Part shown: positions 17,153 through 24,774 of the stretch, piece by piece | Layout of the letters: each line of letters starts with the position of its first letter | Position numbering within the stretch: the stretch's first letter is position 1 | Origin: Spirochaeta africana DSM 8902 | Lineage (GTDB): Bacteria > Spirochaetota > Spirochaetia > DSM-27196 > DSM-8902 | DNA length: 64,000 bases | Direction of reading: 5' to 3' | NCBI RefSeq assembly: GCF_000242595.2 | Contig: NC_017098.1 | Span: 372,001 to 436,000, forward strand | Position numbers and translations under genes: made by a program | The notes under the pieces: model-generated | What the model was told of the DNA's origin: nothing | The model's database searches: none | What the model saw: the letters and a program-made list of their open reading frames with translations, nothing else

Positions 17153-17641
17153 CTATTCTGCAGATATGGTGAAAGTCAGGGTGTCCTGATAGCTCCCCTC
17201 AGGGAGGATGTCCCCGCTGGTGGCATCACCAGTTCCGTGGCTGACCAGGACATCCCGGGAAAGCCCCTGGGCCGGGGTAACATTGCTGTTGCTTATCGAC
17301 CCCCCAGTGGTCAGATCAATCTGATTACCCGCGCCGTATTCGAGGGTGTATGGCAGGCTGCCCTGTCCGCTACTATGCTGCAACTCGCCGCCATTTGCAG
17401 ATGTAATGGTAATTTGATATCCGGTGGTGCTGTTGCTTCGCTCACGTACAGTGGCAATATGCACATCGGCAGCTGCATCAGACAGGTCCAGGGTTACTCC
17501 CAGGTCCTCTATTTGCAGTTCGGTAATAAGTGGCATGTTCCCGTTCACCTGCAACTGACCGGTGTCGCTCCATTGTGCATAGACTGGAACTGATGCTGCC
17601 AACAGGATAACTGCTGCACTGATTCGTTTTACATTCTTCAT
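17153..17641 (-). CDS. Major pilin of a chaperone-usher pilus
   Basis: A 162-residue secreted protein and first gene of the pilus operon. The signal peptide ISAAVILLAASVPVYAQ is followed by a mature domain of about 140 residues rich in Ser, Thr and Gly with alternating beta strands. The end, SYQDTLTFTISAE, matches the terminal strand motif of spore-coat-U/CsuA-B-like pilins. The cysteines often found in that family are absent, so the fold would rely on strand complementation only. AGGAGG sits 7 nt before the ATG. The promoter is strong and the gene comes first in the operon, as expected for the most abundant subunit. Confidence 0.78.
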   Translation of the reverse strand: MKNVKRISAAVILLAASVPVYAQWSDTGQLQVNGNMPLITELQIEDLGVTLDLSDAAADVHIATVRERSNSTTGYQITITSANGGELQHSSGQGSLPYTLEYGAGNQIDLTTGGSISNSNVTPAQGLSRDVLVSHGTGDATSGDILPEGSYQDTLTFTISAE

Positions 17642-17659
17642 ATGAACCTCCTAGTTCAT
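17642..17659 (-). promoter_or_regulatory. Shine-Dalgarno of the pilin gene in a hairpin loop
   Basis: On the minus strand ATGAAC and GTTCAT form a perfect 6-bp inverted repeat around TAGGAG, so the ribosome site lies in a 6-nt loop directly before the pilin ATG. This could make translation sensitive to RNA folding or to a bound factor. Confidence 0.5.
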
Positions 17660-17674
17660 CTTTTACCTGATCAA

Positions 17675-17703
17675 ATTATAACAAGTATTCCAGTCTATGG
17701 CAA
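17675..17703 (-). promoter_or_regulatory. Promoter of the pilus operon
   Basis: On the minus strand TTGCCA (17698-17703), a 17-bp spacer and a consensus TATAAT (17675-17680) lie 34 bp upstream of the pilin ATG. The 8-bp inverted repeat ACCTGATC (17665-17672) / GATCAGGT (17731-17738) flanks this promoter. Confidence 0.8.
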
Positions 17704-17761
17704 ATTCCGGTTCAGCATGGAATTCCCCCGGATCAGGTGGTAGGCTGTAGTCGGGGTAGTC

Positions 17762-18649
17762 ATGTGCAGGGCGTATTCTGACCTGGGATTTTGTGTGTGT
17801 GCCATCCTTCTGGTGCTGACCGGGTACCCGGCTGCAGCCAGGGATTATCCGGAGCCTCCGGAGGTCGCCAACCCGTTGTACCGGTATGAACCGGTCGGTT
17901 CAGCGGATGGTCCGCCGCTCCGCATTGCGGCAGGGTTTTTCGGCCGGTTCTGGTATGACCATGCCACCGTGAGCACCGGTGGCGAGGATGTATTCACCGT
18001 CGGTGTACAGGGATCTTCCCTGGCGCTGGCATGGCGGGATCGGCTGGTGCTCCAGCCACACTTCGCCAGTATCCTGGTAGTCGGTCCGGTGGCGGCGGAT
18101 GAACAGGCAGCAACGATCGCCGAATGGTGGATGAATGCTGTCCAGTATCAGTACGGGCTGCATGCTGCACACCGGAGCCGCTTCGGGGACCTGGTTGTCG
18201 GCTACCGGCGTACCAGCCTGCATCCCCTGCGCAAGGGCTACTCGGAGATCAGCCGGGACCAGTTTTTTGCCGGCTTGGGCCGTGATTTTGAGCCCTGGTA
18301 TCTCGCCGTCTACCTGCGGTACAGCGATCTGTGGGAGTTGTGGGAGAGTGGATTGCCGCAGCCGCGTAACAGGCTGGTTCTGGAGCTGCAGGCTGCTGCC
18401 GAGCACACCCTGAGGCGGGATCTGCAGGTATTTGCAGAACTCCAGCCGAGACTGCTGCTGAATCGCTACGGCCCGACCATGGAGTTGGAGCCAGTGGGCA
18501 GGGTCGGGGTGCGGGTTGGCTCGCAAGGTTCCCGGCTGGAGCTGTATCTGCATGGCTATCGCACCCACGACACAGAACAGCTGCGTGACCGGCGCTATGC
18601 TACAACGGTAATCGGGCTGGGCGTGGCGGCGGCCGGGCACGGAAAGTAA
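17762..18649 (+). CDS. Exported hypothetical protein, outer-membrane beta-barrel-like
   Basis: A 295-residue protein that I do not recognise. It has a signal peptide (LGFCVCAILLVLTGYPAAAR), then alternating hydrophobic/aromatic strands without any long hydrophobic helix. The ends of strands are rich in Tyr, Trp and Arg, for example YLAVYLRYSDLWELWESG and LELYLHGYRTHD. This pattern suits a small outer-membrane barrel of perhaps 10-12 strands. It is divergent from the pilus operon across a 120-bp gap, so it may share regulation or help anchor or modify the pilus, but that is only positional inference. The ribosome site is weak. Confidence 0.65.
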   Translation: MCRAYSDLGFCVCAILLVLTGYPAAARDYPEPPEVANPLYRYEPVGSADGPPLRIAAGFFGRFWYDHATVSTGGEDVFTVGVQGSSLALAWRDRLVLQPHFASILVVGPVAADEQAATIAEWWMNAVQYQYGLHAAHRSRFGDLVVGYRRTSLHPLRKGYSEISRDQFFAGLGRDFEPWYLAVYLRYSDLWELWESGLPQPRNRLVLELQAAAEHTLRRDLQVFAELQPRLLLNRYGPTMELEPVGRVGVRVGSQGSRLELYLHGYRTHDTEQLRDRRYATTVIGLGVAAAGHGK

Positions 18650-18655
18650 AAGGGT

Positions 18656-18694
18656 AAAAAAAACCCCCCGGAAATCCTACCAAAAACCGGGGGG
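18656..18694 (-). terminator. Strong rho-independent terminator (minus strand)
   Basis: An 8-bp CCCCCCGG/CCGGGGGG stem with a 15-nt loop is followed on the minus strand by eight T. It ends the candidate sRNA and any read-through from yidD. Confidence 0.85.
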
Positions 18695-18735
18695 GAGTGG
18701 GTTAGCAAAACCCACCGAGGAAACAATGAACTGCA
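18656..18735 (-). ncRNA. Candidate small RNA (~80 nt) with terminator
   Basis: Between the divergent-end genes, the minus strand carries a promoter, then a short two-hairpin transcript, then a perfect rho-independent terminator. Hairpin 1 is 18697-18703 paired with 18709-18715 (7 bp, 5-nt loop). The terminator stem is 18664-18671 with 18687-18694 (8 bp, all C-G), with eight U at 18663-18656. No open reading frame of note is inside. The promoter, structure and terminator make an independent sRNA more likely than a simple terminator for yidD, whose stop is 160 nt upstream. Confidence 0.55.
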
Positions 18736-18741
18736 CTTGTG

Positions 18742-18769
18742 AGTGTACACCGGTTTAATAGAAAAGCAA
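18742..18769 (-). promoter_or_regulatory. Candidate promoter of the small RNA
   Basis: The minus strand reads TTGCTT (18764-18769), 16 bp, TACACT (18742-18747). Transcription would start near 18735, just upstream of hairpin 1. Confidence 0.5.
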
Positions 18770-18897
18770 AGCGAAAAGTAAACTGTTTTAGCAGAATTTT
18801 AACGAAAGGCTGTCAGGTCACCTGCTGCCGGCACGTGTGCACGGTCGGGTTCTTCGGGAAGGTGCCGCATGGGAGCAAGACCCTGTCCGGGGGATGT

Positions 18898-19317
18898 TCA
18901 GGATCTTCGCCAGCGCCAGCGCTGCTTGAACTGCCGGAATATATCGGGCCAGCGGATGGTGTGCGGTACCGGGTCTGTGCCGCCGGTATACAAGGAGCCG
19001 ATGCAGCGGCCAATCCGCAGTATCCCGATGGCGACACCGCGCAGCAGACCATGTCGCAGTATGGCGCGTCTGGTGTATTCCGAGCAGCTGGGGGAATAAA
19101 TGCAGGACGGCGGCAGCCAGGGGCTGATAACCAGCTGGTAGAACCGGATCGGGAGAATCCACAGCTGGCGAATCCAGCCCTGGAGCCGCTGCCATAGCCG
19201 GGTCGGCGGTGATCCCTGCGGCGCTGCAGACCCCGGCATGGCATCCTGTTCTCCCGGTGCTGCCGCCTGCTCCCCTGGCACAGGATCCTGCTCGCTGTGG
19301 GGGGTGTCAGACTGCAT
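18898..19317 (-). CDS. yidD: YidD-family membrane protein insertion efficiency factor
   Basis: 139 residues; the conserved YidD core begins near residue 55: IRFYQLVISPWLPPSC, then SCSEYTRRAILRHG and a cluster ending GGTDPVP. The family is a small amphipathic inner-membrane-associated protein that helps YidC/Sec insert membrane proteins. The first ~45 residues are a Pro/Gln/Gly-rich extension that is not part of the family, so a start at an internal Met is possible. The gene overlaps the end of pepD by 11 bp. It is not next to rpmH/rnpA, its usual neighbours. Confidence 0.85.
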   Translation of the reverse strand: MQSDTPHSEQDPVPGEQAAAPGEQDAMPGSAAPQGSPPTRLWQRLQGWIRQLWILPIRFYQLVISPWLPPSCIYSPSCSEYTRRAILRHGLLRGVAIGILRIGRCIGSLYTGGTDPVPHTIRWPDIFRQFKQRWRWRRS

Positions 19318-20809
19318 ACGATTCCAGTAAATCGGCCGTGAACATCACAATCTTTTCCAGTGATGGCAGATGGAGTCGTTCATCCGGGCAGTGCGGGAAC
19401 TGTATGGTTGGCCCAATGGATATCATCTCCATTCCCGGTATCTTGGCCCCGATGATACCGCACTCCAGGCCGGCATGGATCGACTCGACCACAGGTTTGC
19501 TGCCAAATCGCTGCTGATATACCGAAACTGCATGCTGCAGCAGTTCCGAGGACGGGTCCGGCTCCCATGCCGGATAGCCATTGGGATTGATACTTTCTCC
19601 GCCCATCAGCTCGATGACGGCGCGGATCCGTTCGGTTATCGCGGTCAGCCCGGCAGGAACCGAGCTGCGCTGGCTGCACAGGATCTCTATCTGGCTCTCT
19701 GCCGTCCGGATTGTGGCAAGGTTACAGGAGGTTTCCACCAGGCCGTCCAGCCTGCCCGAGAGTTTTTCTACCCCATGCGGGATTGCCAGCAATCCGCGCA
19801 GCAGGGTATCGCGGGACTCCTGGTTCAGTGGCGGCAGGCCGGCCACGCTGCGAAGGCTTTCCCGGTAGTGCCCCGGGGCTGTTTCCCAGGGCAGCAGATC
19901 CAGGGTGATCCCGCTCTCTGTCGGAAAGTACTCGCCGCGAAACTCCTGCTGCAGACGATCAAGTATCGCGGTGATCTGTGCCGGATCTGCGGCGCTGTGG
20001 ATCAGGGCTGCGGCATCGCGAGGAATGGCGTTGTGGGCATTGCCGCCATGCAGTGCGGTAAGCGCAAAATCGGTGTCGGCGGCGCGCAGTTCCCAGAGAC
20101 AGCGGCCGAGCAGTCGGAGCGCATTGGCCCTGATCTGGTGTATTTCCACTCCCGAGTGGCCCCCAAGCAGTCCGCCAACCCTGAGCAGCATGCGCGAGGT
20201 GGCAGGGACGCTACCCTCCCGGGTGACCGGTACCGTAATGTTGCTGTCGATCCCGCCGGCACAGCCAATGGTGATGATACCTTCATCCTCGCTGTCGAGA
20301 TTGATCAGGATCTTGCCGCTTAGCAGTGCGGCATCCAGGTGGGTTGCACCAGTCAGGCCGGTTTCTTCCTCTACGGTCAGACAGATCTCGAGGGCCGGTC
20401 GTCTGATGTCGTTATCCTCGGCGAGTGCCAGTGCCAGGGCGATGGCAATGCCGTTGTCGGCGCCAAGGGTAGTGCCGTCGGCGGTGAGCCATTCACCGTC
20501 ATAGTGCAGGGGAATCGGATCGGCATCGAAATTGTGGGCGCTGTCAGGGTGCTTTTCACAGACCATATCCATGTGACCCTGCAGCACAATCGCCGGTGCA
20601 GCTTCACTGCCGGGGGCTGCTGGCACGTAGATAACCAGATTGCCAAAACCATCAACGGCGGTTTTCCATGATCTCTGGTCGGCATACGCAATCAACCAGT
20701 CGCGAATACGTGCTTCATCCTTGGAGGCTCGGGGTATCCGGGATATGCGGTGAAAGATTTCCAGTGTGTTGTGGGTAAGTGATTCCGGGTTATAGTTCTG
20801 TTTCTGCAT
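19307..20809 (-). CDS. pepD: Aminoacyl-histidine (cytosol non-specific) dipeptidase PepD
   Basis: A 500-residue M20-family zinc dipeptidase that cleaves Xaa-His and other dipeptides in the cytosol. Family motifs include IVLQGHMDMVCEKHPD with the first zinc His-x-Asp, TTLGADNGIAIA with the bridging Asp, LTVEEETGLTGA with the catalytic Glu pair, and a C-terminal SIHAGLECGI with another zinc His. The lid domain lies between about residues 205 and 390. The ATG at 20809 has no Shine-Dalgarno, but TACACT lies 6 nt upstream (20816-20821), so the transcript is probably leaderless. yidD follows with a small overlap. Confidence 0.95.
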   Translation of the reverse strand: MQKQNYNPESLTHNTLEIFHRISRIPRASKDEARIRDWLIAYADQRSWKTAVDGFGNLVIYVPAAPGSEAAPAIVLQGHMDMVCEKHPDSAHNFDADPIPLHYDGEWLTADGTTLGADNGIAIALALALAEDNDIRRPALEICLTVEEETGLTGATHLDAALLSGKILINLDSEDEGIITIGCAGGIDSNITVPVTREGSVPATSRMLLRVGGLLGGHSGVEIHQIRANALRLLGRCLWELRAADTDFALTALHGGNAHNAIPRDAAALIHSAADPAQITAILDRLQQEFRGEYFPTESGITLDLLPWETAPGHYRESLRSVAGLPPLNQESRDTLLRGLLAIPHGVEKLSGRLDGLVETSCNLATIRTAESQIEILCSQRSSVPAGLTAITERIRAVIELMGGESINPNGYPAWEPDPSSELLQHAVSVYQQRFGSKPVVESIHAGLECGIIGAKIPGMEMISIGPTIQFPHCPDERLHLPSLEKIVMFTADLLESYAV

Positions 20810-20815
20810 GCCTGC

Positions 20816-20821
20816 AGTGTA
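20816..20821 (-). promoter_or_regulatory. -10 element of pepD, 6 nt before the ATG
   Basis: TACACT on the minus strand is separated from the pepD ATG by GCAGGC. No good -35 is seen 17 bp upstream, so the call rests on the hexamer and its spacing. Confidence 0.4.
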
Positions 20822-20857
20822 GCAGGATGCAGAGATTATGAGTAGTCAGCGATTACT

Positions 20858-20931
20858 TGCCCCGGAGACGATTCGAACGTCCGACCTAGTGCTTAGGAGG
20901 CACTCGCTCTATCCTGCTGAGCTACCGGAGC
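20858..20931 (-). tRNA. tRNA-Arg (anticodon CCU)
   Basis: The 74-nt minus-strand sequence folds into a cloverleaf. Acceptor GCTCCGG pairs with CCGGGGC, the anticodon stem AGTGC/GCACT encloses the loop CTCCTAA with anticodon CCU (reads AGG), and the T arm carries GTTCGAATC. The discriminator is A and CCA is not encoded. Confidence 0.93.
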
Positions 20932-20942
20932 TGATTGCAGAA

Positions 20943-20971
20943 AGACTACCAATATGGCGTAAGGTTGTCAA
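20943..20971 (-). promoter_or_regulatory. Promoter of tRNA-Arg
   Basis: The minus strand has consensus TTGACA (20966-20971), 17 bp and TAGTCT (20943-20948), 12 bp upstream of the mature tRNA 5' end. Confidence 0.65.
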
Positions 20972-20984
20972 ACCACTGCACCGA

Positions 20985-21013
20985 TTGACATTGCATCGCC
21001 AGCTTCGTACTGT
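20985..21013 (+). promoter_or_regulatory. Promoter of the EIIA gene, leaderless geometry
   Basis: Consensus TTGACA (20985-20990), 17 bp, then TACTGT (21008-21013). Six nucleotides later the A of the ATG (21020) coincides with the expected transcription start. No ribosome site exists in between. Confidence 0.7.
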
Positions 21014-21019
21014 TAGTGA

Positions 21020-21478
21020 ATGAATCTGGTAGAACTGCTCACACCGGATCGTGTATGCCTGAACCTGCCTGGGAACAACAAACAGGAGATCATCCAGTCG
21101 TTGCTGGATCTGGCATGTGCCACCGGAAAGGTTTCTGACAAGGACGCTGCGCTGCACAGTGTTTTACAGCGTGAATCCCGTATGTCTACCGGGATGGAGT
21201 TCGGGGTAGCAATCCCGCACGGAAAAACAGATGCGGTAGCCGAGCTGCTGGCATTCCTGGCGCTCAAGCCGGAAGGGGTGGATTTTGATGCCCTGGACGG
21301 CAGCCGGTCCCGGATATTCCTGTTTACCCTGAGCCCCCTGGCTCGCAAGGGACCTCATGTGCAATTCCTGACGGATGTCAGCCGGCTGCTGACCCGCGCC
21401 GAACTGCGTGAGCAGCTGCTGACTGCCGAAACCCCGCAGCAGGCGGTGGATATTCTGCTCTCAGGGCTCCCTCGCTGA
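21020..21478 (+). CDS. PTS EIIA domain protein (PtsN/fructose type)
   Basis: A 152-residue single-domain EIIA of the mannitol/fructose/PtsN family. The phosphorylatable His lies in FGVAIPHGKTDAV near residue 69, preceded by the usual VLQRESRMSTGM segment. It accepts phosphate from HPr or NPr. With no EIIB/EIIC gene nearby, a regulatory PtsN-like role is more likely than sugar transport. The start codon has no Shine-Dalgarno and sits 6 nt after a -10 hexamer, so the mRNA is predicted to be leaderless. The 3' end overlaps the convergent GGDEF gene by 18 bp. Confidence 0.9.
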   Translation: MNLVELLTPDRVCLNLPGNNKQEIIQSLLDLACATGKVSDKDAALHSVLQRESRMSTGMEFGVAIPHGKTDAVAELLAFLALKPEGVDFDALDGSRSRIFLFTLSPLARKGPHVQFLTDVSRLLTRAELREQLLTAETPQQAVDILLSGLPR

Positions 21479-23068
21479 GGATTCGTATCGTACCGTATTG
21501 CGTCCAGCTGACTTGGCCTGATACAAGGCGGTGTCGGCCTGCTCCAGCACCTCGGATGGTTCTGCTGCGTAGGGAGGAATGCCGGCTACGCCGATCGATA
21601 CCCTGATCCGGATATCTCCAGCCTTGGGGTCATGATAGGGGCTGCCGGCGATCTTCTCCCGCAGGGCGTCCATCCTGGACACTGCGGTGGCAGCTTCAAT
21701 CCCGGGCATGACCAGCACAAACTCCTCACCGCCAAAGCGGAATATCAGGTCGCTGCGGCGCAGGGTTGTCCGCAGCAGATCGGCAAGGAATATCAGGATC
21801 CGGTCGCCCGCGGCATGCCCGTAGGTGTCATTCACCTGTTTGAAGTGATCAATGTCCAGCATCGCCAGGCTGAGCGAATAGCCCGAACGCTCTGCCAGGG
21901 CAAACTCACGCTCGATGGCCTCGTTCCAGAACCGTCGGTTATACAACTCGGTCAGCTCGTCGCGGATAGCCTGCTCCCGCAGCTGGTTTTGCAGCTGTTT
22001 TACCGTCTCCAGCCGCTGCTCGGCGCTGGAGACGGCCTCCTGCAGCCGGTGCTGGTCATGGATATGAACGCTGATATCCCGAAACACAACAGCGTAGACA
22101 TTGCGATTGCTGCTGCGCATTCGCGAGATGCTGGCCTCGATCCAGCGCTCCTCCTGATTGATTACGGCTGCAAAACTGTGATTGATATGTCCGGCAGACA
22201 TACCGGAGACCAGGTTATCCCACACGGGAAGAACCTGCTGGACCCGGAGATCGGACATATCGGTGAGGCTAAATGTCCGGCGAAAGCTGCGGTTGGCATC
22301 AATTATTTCTCCGTTGGACAGTGCAGTGACGATGGGATCGCGCAGGGTCTCGAACACCCAGCCCCGGGTTACCGGCACCAGCTCCCCGGTACCGTAGCGG
22401 CGGAATGCCAGAAAGAGCGCTGCCGCGGTTATGATCAGGCCGATTACCGTAAAGTCATGGGATACCTGCGTACTCTGGTGGGTCAGATAGATCAGGTTGG
22501 CGGTAATCGGCACGGCCCCGGCCGCCAGCATGATTCCTGCCTGTTTCCGGATCTCGCCGGGGCCTCGGCTCACCGCGTATATCAGCAGCATGGTACAGCC
22601 CAGCAGCAGCAGATACATGTAGCCGATATGTATCGGATACCATATCCCCGGTTCGAACCGGGCCAGCCCCACTGCGGACACCGAGGGATTCTCCCACAGG
22701 AGTTCATGCAGGGGGTTGGTGATGGCAATAAGCACGGTCGCAACCGGAATCATGGTCAGCAGGGGCAGGATCCATGCCGGCATGTGGCGGTAATGGAAAG
22801 CCAGCCCGTAAGCGATACTCAGCAGTCCGAGGACGCTGATCTGTATCCCCGAGTAGGCGATCGCTGCCCAGAGAAATGTACCCTCCGCAGTCGGGGTTAT
22901 CAGTTCAAACCCCTGAAACACCGACCACCATGCCAGTGCAAACGCCGTAATCGCCAGATTTCGCGACAGCGGCGAGGTGCGGTGGGTCAGCGAGGCGGTG
23001 GCGATATACCCGCTGATGAGTGCGCCGGCCCCATGCAGGGCAGCAAATATAAAAAGTACACTGGACAT
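21461..23068 (-). CDS. Membrane diguanylate cyclase with 7TM-type sensor, PAS and GGDEF domains
   Basis: About 535 residues. Residues 1-220 contain roughly seven hydrophobic helices, like the histidine-kinase N-terminal 7TM module. A PAS-like domain follows (~235-345, with VYAVVFRDISVHIHD), then a short coiled coil and a GGDEF domain (~375-530). The active loop is FRFGGEEF, with the inhibitory RxxD (RRSD) before it. It should make c-di-GMP in response to a membrane or redox cue. I chose the ATG at 23068 because it starts just before the first membrane helix; a TATAGC hexamer lies 4 nt upstream and no Shine-Dalgarno is present. A TTG ten codons earlier is less likely. Confidence 0.9.
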   Translation of the reverse strand: MSSVLFIFAALHGAGALISGYIATASLTHRTSPLSRNLAITAFALAWWSVFQGFELITPTAEGTFLWAAIAYSGIQISVLGLLSIAYGLAFHYRHMPAWILPLLTMIPVATVLIAITNPLHELLWENPSVSAVGLARFEPGIWYPIHIGYMYLLLLGCTMLLIYAVSRGPGEIRKQAGIMLAAGAVPITANLIYLTHQSTQVSHDFTVIGLIITAAALFLAFRRYGTGELVPVTRGWVFETLRDPIVTALSNGEIIDANRSFRRTFSLTDMSDLRVQQVLPVWDNLVSGMSAGHINHSFAAVINQEERWIEASISRMRSSNRNVYAVVFRDISVHIHDQHRLQEAVSSAEQRLETVKQLQNQLREQAIRDELTELYNRRFWNEAIEREFALAERSGYSLSLAMLDIDHFKQVNDTYGHAAGDRILIFLADLLRTTLRRSDLIFRFGGEEFVLVMPGIEAATAVSRMDALREKIAGSPYHDPKAGDIRIRVSIGVAGIPPYAAEPSEVLEQADTALYQAKSAGRNTVRYESSAREP

Positions 23069-23169
23069 ACCAGCTATAGAGTAGCTACAGCGGTCCAAAA
23101 GGGCAACCCTGGGGTGTGGCTACCCGGCGCAACGGCTGTGGCGGTTGTATCGGCTCTGTGGCGGTCGAT

Positions 23170-24642
23170 CTACCAGTTGACGGCCTCGGCAGGAATGTCG
23201 TCTGCCGGCAGCAATCCCTTGTCGCGCAGGAACAGAGTAAAGACATCCAGCAGGATCAGGTCTACCTTGGGCTGGTCAGCAACAAAGGCGGTGTACAGGG
23301 TTTCCAGCGCGTCTTTCGGCTCCATGGGTGCCCGGTAGCGCCGATTGGGATCGGTCAGCGAGTCGTAGATGTCGACTATCTCCAGCATCTTGGCGGGGAA
23401 ATAGGCGGGGGCCTGCAGTTTGCGAATCTCTTCCTTGTCGTAGGTTATAAGAAACGGGAACTTGCGCGGTTTTACCTGGGGATGCTGCTGATACAGCTGC
23501 TGCAGCAGTCGCCGAAAAATACCATAGCCGTCATTCGAACCATAGTATTCGTGGTGATACCCGGTAATCATGGAGACGGTATCCGAGTAACCGGTCTTGT
23601 TACGCAGCGCGGTATAGCCTACCTCTACATGACGTACTACCTTGGCTCGATCATAGCCATCCTCGCCTTCGTGATACTCGATGTCTTCAACCTTGCCGAT
23701 GTCGTGCACCAGAAACCCGATGGCATACTGATTGATCTCCGATTCCTGCAGGGCACGCATCCCCCCCTGAAAAACCCGCTCCAGGGTCAGGTGATCCTCA
23801 TGCAGGTGCGACAGCAGCGGGGTGTAGAATGGCTTGTAGCGGGATGTAAACCGGATCCGGATCTTGCCGACCAGATCCGATGTCAGGATCTCACGATTGT
23901 AGTACAGCATAAAGGCATACCCGAGCAGAAAAACCCGGGTCATGTGCTGGATTACTGTGCCGTTCGATTTGTCAGCCACCTGATCAAGCAGATCCTGATG
24001 GCACAGGTTGCCGTCGACCAGCAAGGCGGTGGTGTCGATCATCCGGTTGGTTGCCTCCACCATCTGATCGGTGTAGCGTCGGGCTTCCTCGTTGCTCATC
24101 TTGAGAGCCTCGAGGATGGTTGAGCGGTTGCTCAGTGCCCCATCGGCACCGACGTTGATCAATGCCTGGTGGGTCTCCTGCTGCTGGCGATCGGGGTTGC
24201 GTGCCAGGTGCTGGATGGTGGTGGTATGGGTATCCAGCAGGTCGACCCGTTCGGGCAGGGTCATGGCCTGTATGCGCTGCCAGGTCTCGTCAAAATTGGG
24301 GGCCGCAGCCAGGGTTCCCGGGCGTTTTTCCGTCGCCGCCGGTGCGGATGTGGTGTCTGGTTCATCGCTGCAGACGCATCCTTCTGCCGCAGAGGATGCA
24401 CCGGGTTTGCCTTTGGGTTGTACCCGCTCCAGGAGTTCCCGAGCACAGGGTTCGGCAACCAGAAAACGATAGGGCGACCGCGGGTTCTTGTAGAAATTGG
24501 GGTTGTTTCGGTGCAGTGAGCGTACCGGCATGGAGCGCTGCTTGCCGGATACCGCGTGCTCGGCAGTTACGGTATAACCTTCGTTGATCATTATCCTGAG
24601 AATGCGCGGATCTTTTGCTGCCAGTTCATCCAACGGGATCAT
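23170..24642 (-). CDS. HD-domain phosphohydrolase-like protein (c-di-GMP-related, unconfirmed)
   Basis: 490 residues. A variable Pro/Ala-rich linker near 90-115 separates an N-terminal domain from a C-terminal HD domain. The HD centre reads YAIGFLVHDIGKVEDIEY, with later VVRHVEVGYTAL and MITGYHHEYYG, and IVDIYDSLTDPNRRY near 440. This resembles the HD-GYP layout, but the canonical GYP loop is not clear, so phosphodiesterase activity on c-di-GMP is plausible rather than shown. The N-terminus (ILRIMINEGYTVTAEH) may be a sensor. Its direction is away from the AmmeMemoRadiSam operon. The start lies 2 nt after a TAAGGT stretch that could act as a ribosome site or -10. Confidence 0.8.
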   Translation of the reverse strand: MIPLDELAAKDPRILRIMINEGYTVTAEHAVSGKQRSMPVRSLHRNNPNFYKNPRSPYRFLVAEPCARELLERVQPKGKPGASSAAEGCVCSDEPDTTSAPAATEKRPGTLAAAPNFDETWQRIQAMTLPERVDLLDTHTTTIQHLARNPDRQQQETHQALINVGADGALSNRSTILEALKMSNEEARRYTDQMVEATNRMIDTTALLVDGNLCHQDLLDQVADKSNGTVIQHMTRVFLLGYAFMLYYNREILTSDLVGKIRIRFTSRYKPFYTPLLSHLHEDHLTLERVFQGGMRALQESEINQYAIGFLVHDIGKVEDIEYHEGEDGYDRAKVVRHVEVGYTALRNKTGYSDTVSMITGYHHEYYGSNDGYGIFRRLLQQLYQQHPQVKPRKFPFLITYDKEEIRKLQAPAYFPAKMLEIVDIYDSLTDPNRRYRAPMEPKDALETLYTAFVADQPKVDLILLDVFTLFLRDKGLLPADDIPAEAVNW

Positions 24643-24774
24643 ATACCTTACCTGATGAGATTATTTTGACGAATTGCTCGAGAAATTGCAAATATGGCTG
24701 GAGGTTTCTTAAAGAAAACGGCAGGGTTGGCGGATATGGCAGAGAGGAATTACACTGTAGACAAGGAGCGTGTC

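Noticed and set aside
17665-17738. fim-type invertible promoter switch
   Set aside because: The repeats are only 8 bp and 74 bp apart end to end, and no recombinase gene is in the window; kept as an operator idea only.
18726-18758. Mini-ORF MNCTCECTPV with a GAGG ribosome site
   Set aside because: It looks like a Cys leader peptide, but no plus-strand gene follows it, and the region is better explained by the minus-strand small RNA promoter.
21632-23338. 568-codon plus-strand frame opposite the GGDEF gene
   Set aside because: The minus strand carries a complete GGDEF protein with catalytic motifs; the antisense translation is low-complexity and has no motif.
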